A stretch of DNA of 64,000 nt, from NCBI RefSeq assembly GCF_900106035.1, contig NZ_FNUC01000004.1, positions 2,728,001 through 2,792,000 on the forward strand, given 5' to 3'. The notes beneath the pieces are model-generated. The model saw only the letters and a program-made list of their open reading frames with translations, searched no databases and was not told where the DNA came from. A program made the translations under genes and the position numbers. Positions 41,815 through 49,489 of this stretch are shown here, piece by piece; the stretch's first letter is position 1, and each line of letters begins with the position of its first letter. The stretch comes from Jiangella alba (GTDB lineage Bacteria; Actinomycetota; Actinomycetes; Jiangellales; Jiangellaceae).

Positions 41815-43163
41815 CGGCGGGTTCGGCGCTGCCTCCTCGTCCGCCCGATGCCAGGGTCCGGCTGCTCGCCACCAACGACCTGCTGGCCACGGTGGCGCCG
41901 CTGCCTGCCGGACCCGGGCGGGCCGGCACCGTCGACGGCGTCGCCGGCCTCCTCGAGCTGGAGAGCCGCCGTGGTCCGGCCGTCTGGCTGGACGCGGGTG
42001 ACTTCACCGGCGGACCGCTGTGGTCGCTGACCGGACGGCGGGACTGGGCGCTGGTCGCCGACCTGCCGATCGGCGCTGCGGCGGCCGGCAACCACGAGTT
42101 CGACGAGGGGACCGACGCGGCTCGGAGCGGCGCCGGAGCCCTCGCGTTCCCGCTGCTGTGCGCGAACGCCGACGCCGGCCTGGCGCCGACCCGGCTGATC
42201 GACACGGCCGCCGGTGTCGTCGGAGTGATCGGCCTGACCCATCCGCAGGTGCATCGGCTCGCTCCGGGCCCGGAGCCGGTGGGCGATCCGGCCGGCCTCG
42301 TGCGCGACCACGCGAGGCGGCTGCGGGAGGCCGGCGCGGACTGGATCGTCGTCCTGCAGCACGACGGTGTCGAGTGGTGGCCGGAGACGTCGCGGCCGGG
42401 CGTCCGCAGCAGCCGGTGGCTCGACGACATCCGCGGCTGGAGCTCGCATGCCGACGTCGTCCTCGGCGGGCACACGCTCGGCCGCTGGTCCGGCCGGCTC
42501 GGCTCCACGGTCGTCGGCCACGCCCATCCGTTCGCGGCGTCCGTCCTCGTCGTCGACCTCACCACGTCGGGCGCGGTGCCGGCCGGCTTCGCCGCCGTCG
42601 CGCCCGCGGCGCCCGGTTCGGACGTCCGGCGGGCCGCCGCCGAACACCTGGCCGCGGCGGCCGCGGAGCGCATCGGCACCAACCCCACCCCGCTGACCAG
42701 CGTGCCGGGAGCCGGCCCGTACCTGCCGTCGGTCGTCGCCGACGCCTTCCGGTCCACGGGCCGGGCCGACGCCGCGTTCGTGCCGCCGCACGCCTTCTTC
42801 ACCCAGGCGCCCGTCGACGGCGCCGGCGCGGCCCTCGCCGCGGGCCCCGTCAGCGAGCTCGACCTGCACCGCCTGTTCCCGTTCCCCGACGACGCCGTGA
42901 TCGTCGCCCGCATCGATGCCGGCGAGCTGGGCCGGCTGAGACGCGCCCATGACCAGCGCACCGACCCACGGACGCCCGGCAACGACCACCTCTGGTGGAA
43001 CTGGAGCCGCACACCGGCCGGAGTCAGCGACCCGAAGGAGAACCCGCACACCGTGGCCCTGCTCGAACACGTACGTCCCCTCGCCGAGTCGTGGCTCGGC
43101 CGACCGCTGGCGGTCGACGACCGGTTCAGCGCCCGCGACGCGATGCGGGGGTACTTCCGGTGA
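41811..43163 (+). CDS. 5'-nucleotidase/UshA-like metallophosphatase with altered metal site
   Basis: This 450-residue protein has the N-terminal metallophosphatase and C-terminal 5'-nucleotidase domains. Present ligands are Asp23 (TND), Asp64 (AGDF), Asn94-His95 (GNHE), His184 (LQHDG) and His221 (GGHT). Two expected histidines are leucine: position 25 (TNDLL, usually TNDxH) and 223 (GGHTL, usually GHTH). Both belong to the same metal site in the family, so one site may be empty. There is no signal peptide, so it acts in the cytosol, possibly on nucleotides or as a binding protein. The GTG overlaps the permease stop. Confidence 0.85.
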   Translation: MTAGSALPPRPPDARVRLLATNDLLATVAPLPAGPGRAGTVDGVAGLLELESRRGPAVWLDAGDFTGGPLWSLTGRRDWALVADLPIGAAAAGNHEFDEGTDAARSGAGALAFPLLCANADAGLAPTRLIDTAAGVVGVIGLTHPQVHRLAPGPEPVGDPAGLVRDHARRLREAGADWIVVLQHDGVEWWPETSRPGVRSSRWLDDIRGWSSHADVVLGGHTLGRWSGRLGSTVVGHAHPFAASVLVVDLTTSGAVPAGFAAVAPAAPGSDVRRAAAEHLAAAAAERIGTNPTPLTSVPGAGPYLPSVVADAFRSTGRADAAFVPPHAFFTQAPVDGAGAALAAGPVSELDLHRLFPFPDDAVIVARIDAGELGRLRRAHDQRTDPRTPGNDHLWWNWSRTPAGVSDPKENPHTVALLEHVRPLAESWLGRPLAVDDRFSARDAMRGYFR

Positions 43164-43789
43164 TCGCCCCGCCGCGGCCACCTGCCGTCGTCGCCGTCGA
43201 CTGGAACGGAACCATGGTCGACGACGCGGAGCGGGCCTGGCGAGCCACCCGCGCGGCGCTCGCGATCGTCGATCAGGAGGCTTTGACGCCCGCGACGGCG
43301 GACGCCTTCCGCACCGGCTTCCGGTTGCCGATGGACGCCTACTTCGCCGCCCTCGGCGTCCCCGCCGACGCCACCGGCCGCTGCGTCGACGAGTGGAACG
43401 CCGCGATGAGCGCCGCGCCCACCGTCCTCGCGCCCGGCGCCCGGCACCTCCTCGACGTCGCCGGGACGCTCGGCGTGCCCGTGGTGGTCGTCAGCGGCGC
43501 CGACGAGCGCGTGATCCACGGCGATTGCCGTGCCCAGGGGCTGACGGCCCTGATCAGCGAGGTCCACGGCAACGTGCACCCGAAACGGGAGGTCCTGCGC
43601 CGCTACCGATCGAAGGGGCCGCTGCTGTACGTCGGCGACACCCGGTACGACGTCGCGGAGGGGCTCGGGGCCGGTGCATGGACCGTCGGCGTCGACTTCG
43701 GCTACGGCAGCCGGTCCGAGCTCGCGGACGCGCACACGATCGTCAGCGACCTGCGCGACGTCGCCCGGATGCTCAGCGGCGTCCCGTGA
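43160..43789 (+). CDS. HAD family hydrolase
   Basis: This 209-residue phosphatase-like protein has motif I DWNGTMVDD (nucleophile Asp, with Asn at the usual second Asp, common in this branch), motif II VVVSGA, Lys in HPKREVLRRY and motif IV YVGDTRYDV. The family includes phosphoglycolate and nucleotide phosphatases. In this operon, dephosphorylation of a pentose or nucleoside phosphate fits, but the substrate is not shown. Start GTG overlaps the upstream stop (GTGA). Confidence 0.87.
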   Translation: MIAPPRPPAVVAVDWNGTMVDDAERAWRATRAALAIVDQEALTPATADAFRTGFRLPMDAYFAALGVPADATGRCVDEWNAAMSAAPTVLAPGARHLLDVAGTLGVPVVVVSGADERVIHGDCRAQGLTALISEVHGNVHPKREVLRRYRSKGPLLYVGDTRYDVAEGLGAGAWTVGVDFGYGSRSELADAHTIVSDLRDVARMLSGVP

Positions 43790-44499
43790 CCGTCGTCCGT
43801 ACCGAGGTGCTGTGGCTGTCGGGTACCGTCCAGGACGAGCTGACCCTGCTCGGCCTGGCCTTCGTCCTGTGCGGAGCGATCGGCGTCGAACGGCAGCTCT
43901 CGCAGAAGAGCGCCGGCGTCCGCACCCACCTGCTCGTCGGCATGGGCTCCGCCGGGTTCACCCTCATCTCCGCGTACGGCTTCGCCGGGGTCGACACCGC
44001 GACGGCGATCATCGACCCGTCGCGCATCGCCGCCCAGATCGTCTCCGGCATCGGGTTCCTCGGCGCCGGCGTGATCTTCCTGCGCCGCGACGTCGTCCGC
44101 GGCCTGACCACGGCGGCGACCATCTGGCTGACCGCGGCGGTCGGCATGGCGTGCGGCGCGGGGCTGGTCCTGCTGGCCGTGTCGATGACCGTCCTGCACG
44201 TCGCCGCGGTGACCGTCGTCGCGCCGCTCACCCACCGCCTGCGCGGCTCGGCCGAGCGCGCCACGCTCACCGTCCGCTACCTCGACGGACGGGGTGTGCT
44301 TCGCGGCATCCTCACGGTGGCCGCCGACATGGGTTACCAGACCACCATCCGGTCGACGGAGCAGATACGGCCCGATGGCCGGCCGGAGGTGGTCGCCCGC
44401 ATGCAGTTCCGGGGACGGCCACCGCTGCAGCTGCTCGTGGCGGAGCTCTCCGAACTCGCCGGGGTCGAGCGTGTCGCCGTCGCCCACGAATCCGAATGA
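43786..44499 (+). CDS. MgtC/SapB family membrane protein
   Basis: This 237-residue protein has the MgtC N-terminal membrane domain: LCGAIGVERQLSQKSAGVRTHLLVGMGSA, then QIVSGIGFLGAGVIFLRRDVVRGLTTAATIWLTAAVGMACG (in parts), and a C-terminal ACT-like domain (LRGILTVAADMGYQTTIR). MgtC proteins inhibit the F-ATPase or answer to low magnesium in pathogens. Its place inside a nucleoside operon is unusual. The GTG overlaps the HAD gene, so co-expression is certain. Confidence 0.9.
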   Translation: MTVVRTEVLWLSGTVQDELTLLGLAFVLCGAIGVERQLSQKSAGVRTHLLVGMGSAGFTLISAYGFAGVDTATAIIDPSRIAAQIVSGIGFLGAGVIFLRRDVVRGLTTAATIWLTAAVGMACGAGLVLLAVSMTVLHVAAVTVVAPLTHRLRGSAERATLTVRYLDGRGVLRGILTVAADMGYQTTIRSTEQIRPDGRPEVVARMQFRGRPPLQLLVAELSELAGVERVAVAHESE

Positions 44500-44518
44500 T
44501 CACGACAGGAGAGGGACC

Positions 44519-45310
44519 ATGACCCAGTACCACCTGAAGCTCCGAGAAGGCGACGTCGCACCGTACGTGCTGCTGCCCGGCGACCCCGGACGCGTGCCAC
44601 TCATCGCGGCCACGTGGGACACCGCCGAGGAGGTCGCCGCCAACCGCGAGTACGTCACCTACACCGGGACCTACCAGGGCGTGCCGATCAGCTGCACCTC
44701 GACCGGCATCGGCGCACCGTCGACGTCGATCGCGATGGAGGAACTCGCGCGCTGCGGCGCCCGGACCTTCCTCCGCGTGGGCACCTGCGGCACCTTCCAG
44801 GACCACGTCGCCAACGGCGACATCGCGATCTTCGACGCCGCCATGCGCCTCGACGGGGCGTCGCGCGCCTACGCGCCCGTCGAGTACCCGGCGGTCGCCC
44901 ACCACGAGGTCGTCCAGGCGGCGATCACCGCGGCACGCCGCCTCGGCCTCCCGCATCACGTCGGCATCACGCGCAGCGCCGACACCTTCTACGCCAGCCA
45001 CCCCCGCCCGGGGTCGTCGTTCAACGACTTCCACCAGAGCTGGTGGGCCGGTCAGTTCGACGACCTGCACCAGCTGAACGTCCTGGCCGGCGAGATGGAG
45101 GCCAGCATCGTCCTCGTGCTGGCCCGCGCCTGGCGGCTGCGAGCCGGAGGCCTCGCCGTGGTGATGGACAACATCCGCCACGTGTCCGGCGAGTCCGGGG
45201 TGTTCGACCCGCAGAGCCAGCTCGACCACGGCCAGGAGCACATCGAGCGGCTCGCGCGGCTGGCGAACCAGACGGTGGTCGCGCTGCACGAGCAGGACAC
45301 CCGGACGTGA
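44519..45310 (+). CDS. Nucleoside phosphorylase (uridine phosphorylase-like)
   Basis: This 263-residue enzyme of the PNP/UDP family I has the phosphate loop LLPGDPGRVPLIA, TGIGAPSTSIAMEEL, the core VGTCGTF and the substrate loop AGEMEASIVLVLARAW. It splits nucleosides with phosphate into base and ribose-1-phosphate in the cytosol. The Gly-rich core has TCGTF where uridine phosphorylases have TTGA-like variants, so base preference is not fixed. AGGAG precedes the ATG. It ends the nucleoside operon. Confidence 0.9.
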   Translation: MTQYHLKLREGDVAPYVLLPGDPGRVPLIAATWDTAEEVAANREYVTYTGTYQGVPISCTSTGIGAPSTSIAMEELARCGARTFLRVGTCGTFQDHVANGDIAIFDAAMRLDGASRAYAPVEYPAVAHHEVVQAAITAARRLGLPHHVGITRSADTFYASHPRPGSSFNDFHQSWWAGQFDDLHQLNVLAGEMEASIVLVLARAWRLRAGGLAVVMDNIRHVSGESGVFDPQSQLDHGQEHIERLARLANQTVVALHEQDTRT

Positions 45311-45391
45311 TCGCGTTGCCGGCGGGTGCGATTCGCGGCCACGCACGCGGTGTCACAGAGGCCGCCAGCCGAGACCCTGCGCATCAGGGAT

Positions 45392-45562
45392 TCACTCCGG
45401 CGTCTCGGCCGGGGGATCCTGGTCGTGGGCCGTGCGCTGCTTGGTCATGTCGATCACCCGCAGCATCGTCGGGTCGACTTCGTCGGCCCACTTCTCGAAC
45501 CGCTCTGCTGCGGCCTCGATCTCCTCGTCCGCGTGCCGCGGCTTGCCACCTCCGCTGGTCAT
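45392..45562 (-). CDS. Small acidic helical protein, function unknown
   Basis: This 56-residue protein reads MTSGGGKPRHADEEIEAAAE, then RFEKWADEVDPTMLRVIDMT and ends AETPE. It is a plausible gene: acidic amphipathic helix, GC-rich third positions and a defined stop. An ATG three codons upstream (45571) is the alternative start. No family is recognised. It lies alone between the phosphorylase end and the tRNA. Confidence 0.55.
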   Translation of the reverse strand: MTSGGGKPRHADEEIEAAAERFEKWADEVDPTMLRVIDMTKQRTAHDQDPPAETPE

Positions 45563-45753
45563 ATGTCTCATTGTGGCGCGACATCCACGTGATCACGAGG
45601 GTGGCGGATCGATCGCCGCCGGGGTGGCTCGCGCTTTGGGTCTTCACGGCTCCGTCATCGGTTCGGCCGTGAGCGCGTGACACCTTCGACGCGATGCAGA
45701 TCTCGAATGTCTGTCTGGCCGTGATCGGATGATCCACACAACCGCTGACCTGC

Positions 45754-45829
45754 TGGTGCCCGCGGTAGGAATCGAACCTACGGCCTTCTGCTCCGGAGGC
45801 AGACGCTCTATCCCCTGAGCTACGCGGGC
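45754..45829 (-). tRNA. tRNA-Arg (anticodon CCG)
   Basis: The minus strand folds as a 76-base cloverleaf with GCCCGCG paired to CGCGGGC, a D arm GCTC...GAGC, an anticodon arm TCTGC-CTCCGGA-GCAGA giving anticodon CCG (reads CGG), and a T arm with GGTTCGAATCC. The 3' CCA is encoded. I saw no integrase or duplicated 3' end beside it. Confidence 0.95.
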
Positions 45830-45882
45830 TCGGGCTTGAGAAGGGTATCAGCAGCGGGCGGCGCCGGGCGAACGCGTTGGCG

Positions 45883-46650
45883 TCACGGCAGGGTGAGGAT
45901 GCGCGGCCCGTCGTCGGTGATGGCGACGGTGTGCTCGACGTGCACGCTGCGGCTGCCGTCGTTGGTCACCAGCGACCAGCCGTCGTCGGCCATGTGGTAG
46001 CCGTCGCGGCCGCCGGCCATGAGGCTGGGCTCGATGGCGATGACCAGCCCGGGGCGCAGGTCGAGGCCGCGGCCGGCGCGGCCCTCGTTGGGTACGAACG
46101 GTTCCTCGTGCATGGCCCGGCCGATGCCGTGACCACCGAAGTCGTTCTGCATGCCGTAGCCCGCGCCCCGGCCGACGGCGGACATGGCGTGACCGATGTC
46201 ACCCATGTGGCCGCCCGGCTGGGCGGCGGCGATGCCGGCGGCGAGGGTGCGCTCGGCGGTCTCGATCAGGGCGGCGTCGGCGGCCGATGCGGTGCCGACG
46301 ACGAAGCTGACGGCGCCGTCGGCGTGCCAGCCGTCGACGTGGGCGCCGCAGTCGACGCTGAGCAGGTCGCCGTCGCGCAGGCGGTACGACGTCGGCAGGC
46401 CGTGCAGCATGACGTCGTTCACCGACGTGCAGATGACGCCCGGGTAGGGCGTGGCGCCGAACCGCGGGTGGTAGCCGAGGAACGACGACCCCGCGCCGGC
46501 GCCGTCGATGACCTTGCGGGCCAGCTCGTCCAGCTCCGCCAGCGACACCCCGGGCGCGGCCTGCGCCCGCACCTCGGCATGCACGGCGGCGACGACGCGG
46601 CCGGCGGCACGCATCGCCTCGATCTGGGTGGCGGTCTTCAACTCGATCAT
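45883..46650 (-). CDS. map: Methionine aminopeptidase, type I
   Basis: This 255-residue dinuclear-metal enzyme removes the initiator Met in the cytosol. Ligand motifs are present: SVDCGAHVDGWHADGAVSF with two Asp, GGHGIGRAMHEEP with the metal His, IAIEPSLM with Glu and VHVEHTVAI with the last Glu. There is no N-terminal zinc finger extension. The ATG at 46650 has GAGGAAG upstream and a TATAGT -10 lies at 46691-46686. Actinobacteria often carry two map genes; this may be the second copy because no rpsM/rpmJ cluster adjoins. Confidence 0.93.
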   Translation of the reverse strand: MIELKTATQIEAMRAAGRVVAAVHAEVRAQAAPGVSLAELDELARKVIDGAGAGSSFLGYHPRFGATPYPGVICTSVNDVMLHGLPTSYRLRDGDLLSVDCGAHVDGWHADGAVSFVVGTASAADAALIETAERTLAAGIAAAQPGGHMGDIGHAMSAVGRGAGYGMQNDFGGHGIGRAMHEEPFVPNEGRAGRGLDLRPGLVIAIEPSLMAGGRDGYHMADDGWSLVTNDGSRSVHVEHTVAITDDGPRILTLP

Positions 46651-46786
46651 GCAGCTTCCTCGCGGTCGTGGAGCCATGTCGCGATAACTATACCGGTCGG
46701 CGCATGGTCCGGCCGGGTGGAACGCATGGTGGGGAGGTGACGCCGCGCATCTACGGCGCCGCGCGGATCGGCCCGAGCCTGGGGGC

Positions 46787-47341
46787 ATGACGACGACACC
46801 CTGGTATCGACGCATCGCCGCGCGCTGGCCCGCCGCGCTCGGCCTCGGCATGGCCCTCGTGATGGCCGACGGTGCGGGCACCGACGACGGCATGAGGGGG
46901 TTCGCCGAGATCCTGCCGTTGCTGCCGCTGCTGTACCTGGTCGTCGCGACGTTGGAGCGACGGCGGGCGACGTGGCCGCTGCTGGGCGCCGGGTTCGCGG
47001 TGATCTTCCTGCTCCGCGCGCTGGACCTGATCTCGCCCGGCGTCGTGTTCTGGGCGGTCGCGCTGGTCGTGCTGGTGTGGAACGCCGTGGGCGGCCGGTT
47101 GCGGCGTGACGGAACGGTGCGCCTGCAGGCCGTGGGCATGCTGGTGTTCGGCGGGCTCGCCCTGGCCGGGCTGGTCGTCGACCCGGCGGCAGGACGGTAT
47201 CTGGTGGCGGCCGGGTGGCTCTTCCACGGCGTCTGGGACGTCGTCCACCTGGTGCTGAATCGGGTGGTGGCCCGCTCGTTCGCCGAATGGTGCGCCGTCG
47301 TCGACGTCGTCGTGGCGGCCGCGATCGTGCTGCAGCTCTAG
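46787..47341 (+). CDS. Membrane protein with five to six helices, function unknown
   Basis: This 184-residue protein starts MTTTPWYRRIAARWPAALGL. Hydrophobic segments include LPLLPLLYLVVATL, LLGAGFAVIFLLRAL and AVALVVLVWNAVGG, and the tail has LFHGVWDVVHLVLNRVVARSFAEW. No conserved catalytic motif is seen. It is divergent from map and overlaps the MocR gene by four bases in convergent orientation. Confidence 0.78.
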   Translation: MTTTPWYRRIAARWPAALGLGMALVMADGAGTDDGMRGFAEILPLLPLLYLVVATLERRRATWPLLGAGFAVIFLLRALDLISPGVVFWAVALVVLVWNAVGGRLRRDGTVRLQAVGMLVFGGLALAGLVVDPAAGRYLVAAGWLFHGVWDVVHLVLNRVVARSFAEWCAVVDVVVAAAIVLQL

Positions 47342-48834
47342 GGAGTCTCGACGGCGAGGCGGAGCAGTGTGACGGCCTCGTCGACGCGGTCGGCGGGCAG
47401 GGCGCCGAAGCCGAGCAGCAGGCCGCGGTACCGGCCGGTCAGCGTGAGGTCGGAGATCGCGGCGACGCTGACACCGGCCGTCGCCGCGCGCCGGGCGACC
47501 TCGACGTCGTCGAGGCGGGGGTCGCGGAACAGGGCGGGGACGTCGAGGCCGGCGGGCGCGGGATGGACGACGACGTGCTCGCCGAGGCGCCGGGTCGCGG
47601 CGCCGATCATCCGCTCCCGCCGCTGGGCGTAGACGGCCCGCATGCGCCGCACGTGCCGGGACAGCTGACCGTCGCGGACGAAGGCGGCGGCCGCCAGCTG
47701 CACCGGCGTCGGCGGCGACGGGTCCAGCACCCGCCGGGCCTTGTGCAGCGCGTCGTGCAGGGGAGCGGGCGCGACGAGGTAGCCGACGCGCACGTCCGGG
47801 CGCAGCAGCCGGGACAGCGAGCCGACGTAGAGCACCCGGCCGGACGGGTCCAGCGCGCGCAGCGGGTCGAGCGGGCGTCCGACGTGGCGGAACTCGCCGT
47901 CGTGGCCGTCCTCGACGATGACGCCGCCGGCTCGCGCGGCCCAGTCCAGCAGCGCCCGCCGGTGGCCGTCGGACATCGTGAGGCCGAGTGGGAAGTGCCG
48001 GGCCGGCCGGGTGTAGACACAGCGCACGCCGGGCGGGATCGCGTCGGCCACCAGCCCGTCGCCGTCGGCCGGGACCGGGACGACCCGCAGCCCGAGGCTG
48101 GTGAACAGCGCCGCGACGTCGCGGTGCCCCGGCTCCTCGACGGCGACCAGGTCGCCGGGCTCCAGCAGCACCCGTGCGGCCAGCTCGACGGCCTGCCGCG
48201 ACCCGGTGGTGACGACGACGTCCTCGGCCTCCGCGTCGATCCCGTGGACGACGCCGAGGTGCCGTGCCAGTGCCGAGCGCAGCGCCGCCGGCCCGCCCAC
48301 CCCACCCGGCCCGTCCGCCGACCGCAGCGTGTCGGCGTTCGTGTGCCGCGACAGCTCCGAGCGCCACGTCGCGAACGGGAACTGCCACGGGTCCGGGCGC
48401 GCCGGTCGCAGGTCGAACCGGACGTCGGTGCCGGCGGGCCCGCGCGACGTCGGCAGCGTGGCCCACAACCGGGCCGGCCGCAGCGGCGACGGCGGCGGCG
48501 CCGTCCGCGACCGTCGCGCCGGGCTCGCCGTCACGAACGTCCCCACCCCGACCCGCCCCTTCACCAGTCCCTCCGCGAGCAGCCGGTCGTACGCCGTCCC
48601 CACCGTGGTGCGCGACACGCACAGCTGGCCGGCGAGGTCGCGGGTCGACGGCAGCAGCTGGCCGTGCTCCAGCAGGCCGTCCAGGATCGCCTGCCGGATG
48701 CGCCGGTGGATCTGGCCGGAGAGGTCGCGCGCACCGGCGAGGGGGACGTGGAGGTTGATCCGGCGTGGCAAGGAGCGGTCCCATCGGCTGCGAGAGTGGT
48801 CTGACACCAGCAGCCAACTCGCGCGTGGCGTCAC
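47338..48834 (-). CDS. MocR/GabR-type regulator lacking the PLP lysine
   Basis: This 498-residue protein has a GntR-type wHTH (LSGQIHRRIRQAILDGLL, LPSTRDLAGQLCVSRTTVGTAYDRL in parts) and an aminotransferase fold I domain. In this family PLP binds the Lys of a motif like GTFSKTL; here the aligned motif is GSLSRLLRP with Arg342. The Asp/Tyr region also reads EDGHDGEF instead of EDDYDSEF. The DNA-binding half is normal. It probably binds DNA but may not form a Schiff base. The GTG start is tentative. Confidence 0.88.
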   Translation of the reverse strand: MTPRASWLLVSDHSRSRWDRSLPRRINLHVPLAGARDLSGQIHRRIRQAILDGLLEHGQLLPSTRDLAGQLCVSRTTVGTAYDRLLAEGLVKGRVGVGTFVTASPARRSRTAPPPSPLRPARLWATLPTSRGPAGTDVRFDLRPARPDPWQFPFATWRSELSRHTNADTLRSADGPGGVGGPAALRSALARHLGVVHGIDAEAEDVVVTTGSRQAVELAARVLLEPGDLVAVEEPGHRDVAALFTSLGLRVVPVPADGDGLVADAIPPGVRCVYTRPARHFPLGLTMSDGHRRALLDWAARAGGVIVEDGHDGEFRHVGRPLDPLRALDPSGRVLYVGSLSRLLRPDVRVGYLVAPAPLHDALHKARRVLDPSPPTPVQLAAAAFVRDGQLSRHVRRMRAVYAQRRERMIGAATRRLGEHVVVHPAPAGLDVPALFRDPRLDDVEVARRAATAGVSVAAISDLTLTGRYRGLLLGFGALPADRVDEAVTLLRLAVETP

Positions 48835-49000
48835 GCCGGCGTCGCGGCGACTTCACCGCGCACGTCCGCGCCGGTCACGTGGCCGATCCGTGACCGTCCG
48901 CCGCGCGACCGGCGCGATCGGCCCTTGGTGGCCGCCGGACGCCGCCCGTGGACTCGTGCCGTGCCGACCGGCACCGCCACCCGCCCACGAGGAGACCGTC

Positions 49001-49483
49001 ATGTCCGTCACCACCCGCCTGCGTCGTCGCGTCGCCGGCGTCGTCGCCGCGGCCGCCTGTGCCGTCACGTCGCTCGTGGTCGCCGCGGGCCCGGCCGACG
49101 CCGCCAGCCTCTGGCACTGCCAGGGCACCACCACCACGGAGACGTGCACCCGCGTCACCAGCGCGCCGGCGTCGGGCGTGCGGGTCTACGACCGCATCAC
49201 CGGCCGCACCTACACGCTCTACAACGGCGACAGCGTGTACATCCGCTACTGGTACCGCGACACCTCGGGTCTGTGCGGTGTCAACGGTGACCCCTACGTC
49301 TGGCAGGCGTACTGGACCAGCGCGGACGGCCAGCAGCACCGCGTGATGATCGGCGACTACTACCTCGCCACCGGCCCCGAGTCGTACTGGAGGGACTTCC
49401 GGAGCCCGTACGGCGGCACGCTCGGCAGCTGGTACGGCGGCACCGGGAGCGGCACCTGCAACGTGTTCCGTCCTGGGAACTGA
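49001..49483 (+). CDS. Small secreted protein with four cysteines, function unknown
   Basis: This 160-residue protein has a signal peptide (RLRRRVAGVVAAAACAVTSL, cleavage after ADA near 35) and an extracellular domain with Cys pairs (WHCQGTTTTETCTRV; SGLCGVNGD; SGTCNVF) and many aromatic Tyr/Trp residues. No family is recognised. GAGGAG precedes the ATG. It is convergent with the SARP gene, ending six bases away. Confidence 0.8.
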   Translation: MSVTTRLRRRVAGVVAAAACAVTSLVVAAGPADAASLWHCQGTTTTETCTRVTSAPASGVRVYDRITGRTYTLYNGDSVYIRYWYRDTSGLCGVNGDPYVWQAYWTSADGQQHRVMIGDYYLATGPESYWRDFRSPYGGTLGSWYGGTGSGTCNVFRPGN

Positions 49484-49489
49484 CGCAGC

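Noticed and set aside
45754-45829. Genomic island attachment site at tRNA-Arg
   Set aside because: No integrase gene and no repeated tRNA 3' end were found within the window.
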